Source: a virus. Taken from it: 64,000 nt of DNA. The translations under genes were made by a program, and so were the position numbers. Each line of letters begins with the position of its first letter. Position 1 is the first letter of the stretch. Shown here piece after piece: positions 1 through 7,412 of the stretch. The notes under the pieces were generated by a model. It saw only the letters and a program-made list of their open reading frames with translations, was not told the origin of the DNA and searched no databases. The stretch is from the IMG/VR virus record IMGVR_UViG_3300020418_000005, positions 1-64,000 of that record. One strand, written 5' to 3'.

Positions 1-554
1 TAGTTAGCTGCAGTTGTACCGCCACCAGTAGCATCGTTAAGTAAACCTGGGTTAGCATCTGTTGTACCACCGTCTCCTAGAGGAGAGATAGGATCGTTGA
101 ATGCTGCAGGTCCTTGTGAGTTACCTGAGAAGTTTGCATCTGGTTCGTTGTAAAGTGCTTCGTTACCAGCTCTTAGTGCTGCACCATTTTGCTGATAATG
201 TGACTTCATCGCAAAGATTAGTCCTGTAGGACCGCTCATTGGTTGTACACCACATATGTCGTATGCTACCAAGTTTGGCATAGCACGACGGATGAGGCTG
301 ATCATTACTGGGTCGAAACCAGCTAGACCGCCTGTTTTTGTATCAAGTCCAGAACCTGAGAGTGCGTTTGTACCAATGGCACCAACTGTGTTGGATGCTT
401 CATTGATCATACCACGCTCTTCTCTAAGTTGAGACTCTGTGTTTTCTAACAAAACAGCGGTAACTGCCTTTCTATAATTGTCTTTGATGGCACCAGCACC
501 TTCATGACTTAGAACAGGGTTCCACTTTTCTGTTAGAGCTTTTGAGTTAAACAT
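1..554 (-). CDS. gp23: Major capsid protein gp23, N-terminal part
   Basis: This is the start of the major head protein that forms the hexamers of the T4-type capsid after cleavage by the gp21 protease. The reading frame begins with MFNSKALTEKW and runs open to the window edge, so about 184 residues are visible and the C-terminal two thirds are missing. The early segment with NPVL, the helix LENTESQLREE and the later motif AMPNLVAYDICGVQPM are typical of gp23 in cyanomyoviruses. It is the last gene visible in the order 20-(67-like)-21-22-23, as in T4. The 32-bp gap before it contains an AT-rich ATAAAT core 30 bp upstream on the minus strand, a weak candidate late promoter. Confidence 0.96.
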   Translation of the reverse strand, partial: MFNSKALTEKWNPVLSHEGAGAIKDNYRKAVTAVLLENTESQLREERGMINEASNTVGAIGTNALSGSGLDTKTGGLAGFDPVMISLIRRAMPNLVAYDICGVQPMSGPTGLIFAMKSHYQQNGAALRAGNEALYNEPDANFSGNSQGPAAFNDPISPLGDGGTTDANPGLLNDATGGGTTAAN

Positions 555-586
555 TTGCTCTTATGAGAAAAATTGGGGGATATAAT

Positions 587-1762
587 TTATTGCCAGCGAT
601 TCATAGCATCAAGGTATTGTGCCATTGCTGGACTAATATCCTTATCTGATGCTCCTTCTACTGGAGTTTCGTCTGCAACTTCACTTTGTGTTACAGTTTT
701 TTCTGTGAAGTAAGACTCTTTGATAGTTTTCACTTTCTTAGAGAACTCCTCCTCAGTTGTAAACTCAACACCCTCAGCGAGTGCAGCGAGTTTGTCCTTC
801 TGAGTATCTGCCAATCCTTCTGAAACAGTATTCAGAATATTTGTTTTTGCAGTCTCATTTAGACGGGATTGTAATTTCACATTAGCTTTGACCTGTTCGT
901 CAAGCTTGGTTTCCATCTCACGAATAGAGTCAGCCATACCTTCTACCACATCAACTTTATCATCTGGGATAGAAATGTAGTGCTCCTCAAAGAGACCCTT
1001 AAGACCCGCAATGAAGTCTTCGGTGATCTCATTTCTTATTCCACGGTCAACAGCAACTTGATTTTGCTCCATCCATTGACCTATGGCGTAGTTCACTGTG
1101 CCATCTACTTCCTCGGAAAGCTCTGCCTTAGCAGTATCTACTTGCTTTTCGAGTTCTGTAGCAAAGTGTTCTACAAGCTTGTCGTACTCTTCAGAAAGTT
1201 TTGCCTTGATTGCTGCTTCAAAGATAGTCTTTGCTTTCTCGGCAAACTCTTTTGAGAGTTCTGTTCCCTCTAATAGGGCGTTGACATCATCGGAGACATC
1301 AAGGTCTTCGTATGATGGTTTGATTGGATATGTAACCTGAGAACCTGTTCCAGTTCCGTATGCTGCATCAGCACCAACTGTAGGTTGTTTACCCATATCA
1401 CCAGCATCACTAATGTTAGATGTTTGAGCAGACCCATCGCTTTGTGCTGCCTTGTCTCCTACAGGAGCGGCTGCCTTAGCACCTGGATTGTCTTCTCCAT
1501 CATCATCATGCTCATTAGGAGTTGTGGATGTACCACCTAAATCTGCAGGAGCAGATTGTCCATATGATTGACCAGCATCAACTTTAGGTGCAGGATCTTT
1601 TCCTGTACCATTTGATGTCTGTGCATCAGAAACTTGAGATGGTTCGCTACCTGTGCCTGGTATGACGTTTGCGGAAACAGTCGGCATAGGGTCGCCTTCC
1701 ACGATAGTCACTTTTTGCTCGGTAGCAAACTCTTCAAATTTTTCGTTAAGTTTATCTGACAT
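587..1762 (-). CDS. gp22: Prohead scaffolding core protein gp22
   Basis: This protein forms the internal scaffold on which the prohead shell assembles and which the gp21 protease later degrades. Identity comes from position between gp21 and gp23 and from composition: a highly charged helical central part (about residues 155-345, rich in Glu, Lys and Ala) with coiled-coil character, and a short conserved-looking C-terminal tail ending in AMNRWQ. It has 391 residues, against 269 in T4 gp22. The excess matches a low-complexity Gly/Ala/Ser/Thr/Asp-rich stretch at about residues 28-150. A Shine-Dalgarno-like AAGGT lies 9-10 bases before the ATG, and a perfect TATAAATA late promoter motif lies 41 bp upstream. 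Confidence 0.9.
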   Translation of the reverse strand: MSDKLNEKFEEFATEQKVTIVEGDPMPTVSANVIPGTGSEPSQVSDAQTSNGTGKDPAPKVDAGQSYGQSAPADLGGTSTTPNEHDDDGEDNPGAKAAAPVGDKAAQSDGSAQTSNISDAGDMGKQPTVGADAAYGTGTGSQVTYPIKPSYEDLDVSDDVNALLEGTELSKEFAEKAKTIFEAAIKAKLSEEYDKLVEHFATELEKQVDTAKAELSEEVDGTVNYAIGQWMEQNQVAVDRGIRNEITEDFIAGLKGLFEEHYISIPDDKVDVVEGMADSIREMETKLDEQVKANVKLQSRLNETAKTNILNTVSEGLADTQKDKLAALAEGVEFTTEEEFSKKVKTIKESYFTEKTVTQSEVADETPVEGASDKDISPAMAQYLDAMNRWQ

Positions 1763-1802
1763 TAGAGTTTACCTTAATAATTTTCCGTATAGTGATATGA
1801 AT

Positions 1803-1810
1803 TATTTATA
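1803..1810 (-). promoter_or_regulatory. T4-type late promoter motif TATAAATA for gene 22
   Basis: The minus strand reads TATAAATA, the exact T4 late promoter element recognised by host RNA polymerase carrying the gp55-type sigma factor. It lies 41 bp upstream of the gp22 ATG, in the 51-bp gap between genes 21 and 22. Confidence 0.75.
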
Positions 1811-1813
1811 GAA

Positions 1814-2458
1814 TCAAAGATTTGAGAGGAAATGCTCAAAAACTTGGAGCGTTTTTGCCTCTACATCACGGCGACTTGCGTCACTCATTATCTGTTTATA
1901 TTTAGCAACTTCAGTTTCCTTTAGTATACCATTACACCAAACCCATTCTTTACCTTCCATGATTCCATTAACGAAAGCATCGGGTGCGGAGGGGTCTGCT
2001 ACTATATCTGCAGCAGTGGTGAGCATGAAGTCATCACGCACAACATTGCAACTTTCTGTTTTGTCGATGCTTCCCATACCACGTGAGGAAACACCTAACT
2101 GAACACCTTCACCAAGTAAGTTCTTAGCGATGTTACCCATTGGTGTATCTAGGATCTGTGCCTTACCAATAAAATTATTTCCCTCTGCTTTGAGTGAAGT
2201 AATTCTATGAGATACTCTATCAAGATTGATAGTAGGACCATCGGGATGTCCAAGTTCACCGAGAGCACGTTTTGATTTTACATACTCCTCATTGTATCTC
2301 TTAACCTCACGGTCAAGAACAGCGAAGGGGTACATACGACCATTGCGATTTTTTAACTCAGATTGTAAGAACACTCCTTCAATATAAAGAAGTTTCTTTC
2401 CGTTTTTCTCTTCTGTTATGAGTTTAACGTCTTCAATCGTTTCCGTTATCAGTTTCAT
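1814..2458 (-). CDS. gp21: Prohead maturation protease gp21
   Basis: This serine protease cleaves head and scaffold proteins during capsid maturation. The start chosen is MKLITETIEDV (214 residues, close to the 212 of T4). A longer upstream reading exists, but its extra residues overlap the preceding gene and do not resemble a prohead protease. Catalytic features visible are His71 in ELGHPDG and Ser124/Ser125 in LGVSSRGMG, the usual arrangement in the herpesvirus-assemblin-like protease fold of this family. The start codon overlaps the end of the upstream 74-residue gene by 26 bases, suggesting coupled translation. The context (portal, core protein, protease, scaffold, capsid) is that of T4. 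Confidence 0.95.
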   Translation of the reverse strand: MKLITETIEDVKLITEEKNGKKLLYIEGVFLQSELKNRNGRMYPFAVLDREVKRYNEEYVKSKRALGELGHPDGPTINLDRVSHRITSLKAEGNNFIGKAQILDTPMGNIAKNLLGEGVQLGVSSRGMGSIDKTESCNVVRDDFMLTTAADIVADPSAPDAFVNGIMEGKEWVWCNGILKETEVAKYKQIMSDASRRDVEAKTLQVFEHFLSNL

Positions 2459-2657
2459 TGCTTGGTATCTCTGTCTCGGTTGGTTCATCAAAGAATGTAT
2501 TAGCAACCACTTTCTTGTAATCTGCCATTGCTTGAGAAGCTTTGCCAAATAACATGTCATGGATTGCATCAATTGCAGATGCTCGTTGGTTATTGTCAAT
2601 CTTATCGACAATATCTACAGCACCAAGTTCTTTGTTAACATCTGTATTTTCAGTCAT
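2433..2657 (-). CDS. Small prohead-core-like protein (gp67/gp68 position)
   Basis: This 74-residue acidic protein begins MTENTDVNKEL and sits between the portal and the prohead protease, the place of genes 67 and 68 in T4. It is mostly helical: an N-terminal region with VDKIDNNQRASAID, a central segment with the motif MADYKKVVA, and an acidic tail rich in Glu, Thr and Asp. Small charged proteins at this position in T4 are internal prohead core components. The function is inferred from position and composition. The sequence itself is too short for a firm homology call by eye. The longer upstream reading was rejected because it would extend into gene 20. Confidence 0.7.
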   Translation of the reverse strand: MTENTDVNKELGAVDIVDKIDNNQRASAIDAIHDMLFGKASQAMADYKKVVANTFFDEPTETEIPSNETDNGND

Positions 2658-2676
2658 AATATTCTTGTAGCATTTA

Positions 2677-4368
2677 TTATTTATTATTATTTGTTGGTTT
2701 AGATGCGGAAAGTGGTGGTTTAGGTGCACGTTTCTCCTTATCTAACTCCCTTTCTACAGCGTCATCAGCCTGTTGTGCTTGAATTTCTGGAGCAAATGCA
2801 GTGTTCTGACGATCCATAGTGTCAAATGTATTGACATCTTGTGGTGACATAACTATACCAGCATCAATCTCTTGCTGCATCTCCTTATCTAACTCTCTCA
2901 TATCTCGATTAGTTTGACCAAGAACTTCCTTACGAATGTGTGCCACGGAGTAGTATTTGCCAACAAAAGGATCCATCTGTGTGACAGTTGCTATGCGTTG
3001 GTTAAACATCTCAATGTTCTTTAATTCATTGAAGTGATTGTCAAATAAGAAGTCATACTGTATATGCTCTTTCATATCTTCCCAATCTTCTGGAGCAATA
3101 ACTCCTTTTAGAATGAGTTGAGTCTTAAGCATATCTTGGAACATCTCACTAAATCTTTTGCGGAGACGACCAATGAACTTAGTAAACTTAAGTTCGTCAC
3201 GGAGAACCTCTGTTGTCTTACCAAGGTTAAATCCTTTGTTGTCATCTGTAAGACGAGATGGAGGTAAGTTTAAACTGTTGTATAATTTCTTTTTAAAATA
3301 CTCAACATCCTTGAGTTCACCTAAGTTCTGACCACCTGGCAATGTAGTAATCTCTGTTCCTCTGCCACCTTCTCTACGTGGTAACCAGAAGTCTTCGAGC
3401 ATACTCATATGCTTTTTGTCATCTCTCATCTCTCCAGTGTTAGCATCATATACTAACTTGTTCCTATAACGAGACATAACGTCACGGAGATACTGCTCCG
3501 CTTTTACCTTAGGTAAGTTACCTACGTCAATGTAGAATATTCTACGCTCAGGTGCACGAGAAAGTCTGTATATAACTAGAGAGTCCTCGATCATTCTCAA
3601 TTGATTGAGAGACTTGATTGCCTTGTGTAAGAAACCAAGAGTCATTCTCTTGTTTAAATCTTGTAGTCCAGAAGGGCAGAATGTAATAGAATCTATTGCC
3701 ATCTTGACACCTTGCGACAATGACATGTCACCAACAGGTCCTAAAACACCACCTTTATAAAAACCTTTTGGATTATAAAGGTAATAATCTACAAATGTTC
3801 CGTACTCAAACTCTAATGCTGTACCTTTTATTGCTTGACGTGCTAGAGAATCTTTTGGTGTTTGATCAATTTTTTGTCGAACCTTCTTGATCTTCATAGG
3901 ATCAATATAACGAAGTTCCGTAATACCTTTCTTAGGATTCTCTAGGTCTATAACTTTATGATAATATAATCTTCCGTCAATATACCAAGATCTGACAATC
4001 TCATGTGCTCGATTGTCAAAGTTTAAAAGTCTTTTGAGATATTCAAACTCATCTCTTACCTTCTTCTTGATACCCATTCCAGCATCAAGATTATCTAAAT
4101 TTATTTCAACGGGAGTGTCATGAGCATCACTCACAACAAACTCGTTTACTACTTCGTCTACTGCACTATCCACCTCAGGGTGTAGTGCCATATCACGATA
4201 ACGACGGATCATCTCATACTCATTACGAGCTTGATTGTCCGTATCCACATACGTTCCATAGTAGCCTCCTGCTGCTACAGCAATCGACTCCTCAGCATTA
4301 GGAGGGACAGGGGACTGACCCTTCTTTCCCTCCTTACGTTGTATTTGGAAACCAAATAATTGACTCAT
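2677..4368 (-). CDS. gp20: Portal vertex protein gp20
   Basis: The portal is the dodecameric ring at the head vertex through which gp17 pumps DNA and to which the neck attaches. It has 563 residues, against 524 in T4. Typical features are MIRRYRDMA and HPEVDSAVDEVVNEF near residues 55-75, the RYIDP segment, and the central RAPERRIFYIDVGNLPK followed by the MSRYRNKLVYDANTG region, which are hallmarks of T4-type portals and the basis of the g20 marker used for cyanophages. The C-terminal tail is charged, proline-rich and ends in an Asn/Lys run. A GCTAAATA late motif lies 30 bp upstream. Confidence 0.97.
   Translation of the reverse strand: MSQLFGFQIQRKEGKKGQSPVPPNAEESIAVAAGGYYGTYVDTDNQARNEYEMIRRYRDMALHPEVDSAVDEVVNEFVVSDAHDTPVEINLDNLDAGMGIKKKVRDEFEYLKRLLNFDNRAHEIVRSWYIDGRLYYHKVIDLENPKKGITELRYIDPMKIKKVRQKIDQTPKDSLARQAIKGTALEFEYGTFVDYYLYNPKGFYKGGVLGPVGDMSLSQGVKMAIDSITFCPSGLQDLNKRMTLGFLHKAIKSLNQLRMIEDSLVIYRLSRAPERRIFYIDVGNLPKVKAEQYLRDVMSRYRNKLVYDANTGEMRDDKKHMSMLEDFWLPRREGGRGTEITTLPGGQNLGELKDVEYFKKKLYNSLNLPPSRLTDDNKGFNLGKTTEVLRDELKFTKFIGRLRKRFSEMFQDMLKTQLILKGVIAPEDWEDMKEHIQYDFLFDNHFNELKNIEMFNQRIATVTQMDPFVGKYYSVAHIRKEVLGQTNRDMRELDKEMQQEIDAGIVMSPQDVNTFDTMDRQNTAFAPEIQAQQADDAVERELDKEKRAPKPPLSASKPTNNNK
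2678..2685 (-). promoter_or_regulatory. Possible late promoter motif AATAAATA
   Basis: The minus strand reads AATAAATA 21 bp upstream of the 74-residue core gene, within a run of ATT repeats at the very end of gene 20. It differs from TATAAATA only at the first base. The low complexity of the surrounding sequence makes a chance match likely. Confidence 0.3.
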
Positions 4369-4397
4369 CTACCTAGTCATAATAGTGCTCTTACTTA

Positions 4398-4405
4398 TAT
4401 TTAGC
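4398..4405 (-). promoter_or_regulatory. Late promoter motif GCTAAATA for gene 20
   Basis: The minus strand reads GCTAAATA 30 bp upstream of the gp20 start, in the 45-bp gap after gene 19. CTAAATA is one of the two recurring variants upstream of structural genes in this window. Confidence 0.6.
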
Positions 4406-4413
4406 AGAGTTAA

Positions 4414-5082
4414 TTATATGACTTTTCCGTTAGCGATCTCAGTCCTAGTTGATGCTGGTGCTTGTGATCCGCCTTTTGCCTTTTCTGCAGTGAAGTATGA
4501 GTACTGCCATTCAACAGTAAATTCTTCAATCTGATCGTTGCTGTCATATGCAAGATCAATCTGAGAAACATTAGTTGGGAAGCAATGATGCAATTGATAA
4601 GTTCTGATTGCAGAACCACCTTCTGTATCATCTTTTTCTAGTTGTGTGACAAATAGATTTGCCATGTAACCATCTCCACCACCATCTGGAAGAAATCTCT
4701 CAGCAGTGTTACCAGCGTGAGTATTGATTTCATTTGCCCATGACTCAAATAGAGCACGGATCTTGAAGTTTTTATCGTTAAAGAATGTAGCAGTCCATGT
4801 ATCAAAGGTGCGGTCACCAGCGATCTTAACTGTTCTACCTCTAAAAGGAACTTCGATTACACCCAAGTTTGATCCTGGTAATGCTGCAGACTTACAAAGA
4901 ACAGAAGTTAGTTCTTTACCCATAAGAACGCCAGCACCATCAGATGCTAACTCTCCTCCTGCTAGATCATTGATAGTTGCATCACTGAATCCTGCAGGAA
5001 ATTGGATGTCCACTGTGAACATATTAGGCTTAACGCCTTGACCAATGACTTGGAGAAACGAAGATACGTTGTTAGTTGCCAT
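4414..5082 (-). CDS. gp19: Tail tube protein gp19
   Basis: This protein polymerises into the inner tail tube. It has 222 residues, against 163 in T4. The N-terminus MATNNVSSFLQVIGQGV and the central PFRGRTVKIAGDRTFDTWTA are typical of T4-like tube proteins, and the C-terminal part carries FTVEWQYSYF, the usual last beta strand. It lies directly downstream of the sheath gene with a 21-base leader. The Shine-Dalgarno AGAGGT with an 8-base spacer is almost the same as the leader of gene 18, which fits matched high expression. No late promoter motif is seen in the short gap, so it is probably read through from gene 18. Confidence 0.95.
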   Translation of the reverse strand: MATNNVSSFLQVIGQGVKPNMFTVDIQFPAGFSDATINDLAGGELASDGAGVLMGKELTSVLCKSAALPGSNLGVIEVPFRGRTVKIAGDRTFDTWTATFFNDKNFKIRALFESWANEINTHAGNTAERFLPDGGGDGYMANLFVTQLEKDDTEGGSAIRTYQLHHCFPTNVSQIDLAYDSNDQIEEFTVEWQYSYFTAEKAKGGSQAPASTRTEIANGKVI

Positions 5083-5103
5083 TTGTTTTTACCTCTTGTT
5101 TAA

Positions 5104-7017
5104 TTATCTACCAACGACTTCGGCGAATGATACGCCTGTCTTCGTTGCTGTAACAGTCACGGTTACATAGTTGATAGAACGAGTTGGTTTCACATATATT
5201 TCTGCGACAAACTCATTTCTATCTATAATTTCAGCAGTATTGTTAGAGTCATCACAAACAACTAAGTAGTCTGTAACTCCTCTACGTGCTTGAACTTCAC
5301 TTAAGTATCCACTAAGTGCAGCGTTGAAACTTGCACGAGTTATACTATCGTTCTGCTCAAACAATACACCTTCTGCAAGTACTCTTGCTCTCTTCTCTAT
5401 GTTAAGGAAGAGACGTCTTACGTTGATACGATCAAACGCAGATGGAGAAGCGAGTGCAGTCTTGTCACCAAATAGGATAGGACCTGCACCAGGAAATGCT
5501 ACAACAGGGTTGATTGCTGAAGTATAAAGATCATCTCTTTGTGCTTTGTTAGGATTGAATGCAAGTTTAACTACATTTTGTAATCCACCTCTTGCGGTTC
5601 CTGCTGGAGAAATCCAGTCGTCACCAATAGTAGAAGTAGAAACACATAAACCAGCAATGTCTCCATTACATCCAATGTAACGATACTTGTCATTGAATCT
5701 ATCGTATGTGTATTTGATTCCACTGTCCTTAACAACATAAGAACTAGAACCAATACTCTCAAAGAAATCAATAGTCTTTGATAACTGAAGTGCAGGAGTT
5801 AGTGCGGAACCACCAGATGTAGCAACCTGAGCACCATTCCATGGTGAGATGAATGCGATGCAGTCTTTTCTTGTATTTGCTACAGCAGCAACACTACCAG
5901 CTTTAACTTTAGTGTCTGCCTCTGATCCCATTGATCCACCCATAAGAACAAAGTCTAAATCTGTTTCTTCTGTGTCTTGGAACAATGTATATGCCGCAGA
6001 AATTTCTCCTGTAGTATATGCGTAATCATCAGTACCACCTGATAATGCTCCACCAGCAGTCTTAAGAATTCTTGCAATCTTAATAGGAGCAGCAGATGTA
6101 GCACCGTAAGAAGCAACAGCACCACCAGGATCTTCTCCTAATGTAGTAAACTCAGCAGATGTCAATGCACCAGCGTAAATATATCCAGAGAATTCGTTAA
6201 CGTAATCCTTCCAGTAGATTGAAGAACCTTCTGGAGACTTAGCGTCAGATATCTTAGAGAGATATGTCATTCTCTCGACAATTGTGTTAGTTGATGTATC
6301 AACGATTGCAACGTGTACCTCATCCATTGTGATGTAGCGTTCTGTTGCAAATGCGGAACTACCTGGTCTAGGACCTACTTCTTTATATGTTAAACCAGTT
6401 GTACCAATTTGAGTTGCGTTCCAGTCTGAGTTAGTAAATGCTGCGGATGTATCTCCAGCTGCTGGAGTAGGAGCAGCAGTTCCTTGAATAATTCTAACTG
6501 TGTTTGCGTCAACAACTTCTACAACCTCATGTCCAACAGCAGCATCGTCAGTGTATGTACCACCAACTGATAAACCGTGTCCAGTTTTTGTAATTGTAAA
6601 GTCGGGACCTTTGTCCACAATAACAACATGAAGATTATTTCCGTCTGCACCAGCAGTACGAGCAATAAACTTTTCTGATGAACCAGCACCAGCATCATAA
6701 TCTTCTTTTGATCCAACTAATACTGCTGAACCATCTAAAGTTGCGTTGAGTACACCAGTTTCTGCACGAACAACAGAGAGTTGTCCACCGTAGCGGAGGA
6801 ACTCAGATGCTACTAACCAGTCACCAGCATTAGCCTCAGCTGGTGCTCCGAAGATATCAATTAATTCTCTTTCGGATCCTATATTTGTAATTTTGCCTAC
6901 AGGTCCACTGCGAAATGATGATGCAAATCCAGCACGAAGACCAGAAACACCAACCAAGACACCAGTAGATAGATCACGTTCTCTAATAACAACACCAGGC
7001 GAGACTTGACTTGCCAT
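5104..7017 (-). CDS. gp18: Contractile tail sheath protein gp18
   Basis: The sheath surrounds the tube and contracts at infection. The 637 residues compare with 659 in T4. The N-terminus (MASQVSPGVVIRERDLSTG) is the linker strand found in T4-like sheath proteins. The C-terminal third (LFLNIEKRARVLAEGVLFEQ and the following TRASFNAALSGYL, QARRGVTDYLVVCDDSNN) is the conserved sheath core. The variable middle includes an inserted outer domain. The leader has AGAGGT with an 8-base spacer before the ATG, and a TCTAAATA motif 37 bp upstream. Confidence 0.97.
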   Translation of the reverse strand: MASQVSPGVVIRERDLSTGVLVGVSGLRAGFASSFRSGPVGKITNIGSERELIDIFGAPAEANAGDWLVASEFLRYGGQLSVVRAETGVLNATLDGSAVLVGSKEDYDAGAGSSEKFIARTAGADGNNLHVVIVDKGPDFTITKTGHGLSVGGTYTDDAAVGHEVVEVVDANTVRIIQGTAAPTPAAGDTSAAFTNSDWNATQIGTTGLTYKEVGPRPGSSAFATERYITMDEVHVAIVDTSTNTIVERMTYLSKISDAKSPEGSSIYWKDYVNEFSGYIYAGALTSAEFTTLGEDPGGAVASYGATSAAPIKIARILKTAGGALSGGTDDYAYTTGEISAAYTLFQDTEETDLDFVLMGGSMGSEADTKVKAGSVAAVANTRKDCIAFISPWNGAQVATSGGSALTPALQLSKTIDFFESIGSSSYVVKDSGIKYTYDRFNDKYRYIGCNGDIAGLCVSTSTIGDDWISPAGTARGGLQNVVKLAFNPNKAQRDDLYTSAINPVVAFPGAGPILFGDKTALASPSAFDRINVRRLFLNIEKRARVLAEGVLFEQNDSITRASFNAALSGYLSEVQARRGVTDYLVVCDDSNNTAEIIDRNEFVAEIYVKPTRSINYVTVTVTATKTGVSFAEVVGR

Positions 7018-7053
7018 TTAATTTTACCTCTAAGATATCATTTTATCTAGAAG

Positions 7054-7061
7054 TATTTAGA
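7054..7061 (-). promoter_or_regulatory. Late promoter motif TCTAAATA for gene 18
   Basis: The minus strand reads TCTAAATA 37 bp upstream of the gp18 start, in the 84-bp gap that separates genes 18 and 17-side small genes. Confidence 0.6.
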
Positions 7062-7101
7062 TATTTCTATCCCTCCACAGGGGAAACAACACACGAACAA
7101 C

Positions 7102-7335
7102 CTACCAGTCTGGATAGTGACCTTCCTTTATTTTCTTTTTACTCTTTCTTTTTGCTACTATTCTTTTGATTGTACAGTCCTTACACTCGTAAGAATATGC
7201 AGATGGTAAACCTTTCTTTTGTTTTCTTGACATGTAGAAATCTTCCAGTAGATTCTTGATCTGATTACAAGTTCTACATCTTCTATCTTTGAATAGTAAA
7301 TGTTCTAACTCAAATTGACTATCAAGATCCATCAT
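7102..7335 (-). CDS. Small zinc-ribbon-like basic protein between terminase and sheath genes
   Basis: This 77-residue basic protein has two cysteine pairs, CRTC at about residues 20-23 and CKDC at about 51-54, separated by a segment with DFYMSRKQKKG. That spacing suggests a single treble-clef or zinc-ribbon fold. A similar N-terminal zinc module occurs in phage HNH and recombination-endonuclease-VII-like proteins, but no His-Asn-His catalytic core is present here, so a nuclease call is not supported. The tail is very lysine-rich. The start is an ATG-ATG pair whose first ATG overlaps the stop of the upstream 26-residue gene (ATGA). A nucleic-acid-binding role is an inference from the zinc module and charge. 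Confidence 0.75.
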   Translation of the reverse strand: MMDLDSQFELEHLLFKDRRCRTCNQIKNLLEDFYMSRKQKKGLPSAYSYECKDCTIKRIVAKRKSKKKIKEGHYPDW

Positions 7336-7412
7336 AGTATTCTACCGCAGTTACATTTTTTTCCTTTATATTTTGAACATTTCCATTTTTTGCATTTCTT
7401 TTTCTTTTTCAC
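7332..7412 (-). CDS. 26-residue Lys/Cys-rich peptide coupled to gene 17
   Basis: A GTG start overlaps the gp17 stop (GTGA) and its TGA stop overlaps the ATG of the next gene (ATGA). The peptide has five consecutive lysines after the start, then CKKWKC and a later CNC, with 11 lysines or so in 26 residues. Four cysteines in a CX4C...CXC pattern could bind a metal. It is too short for homology by eye and could be spurious, but exact overlaps at both ends are hard to explain unless the frame is translated. No function can be assigned. Confidence 0.5.
   Translation of the reverse strand: MKKKKKCKKWKCSKYKGKKCNCGRIL

Noticed and set aside
7102-7335. HNH or recombination endonuclease call
   Set aside because: Only the two CxxC pairs are present; no His-Asn-His or other catalytic motif is visible in 77 residues.
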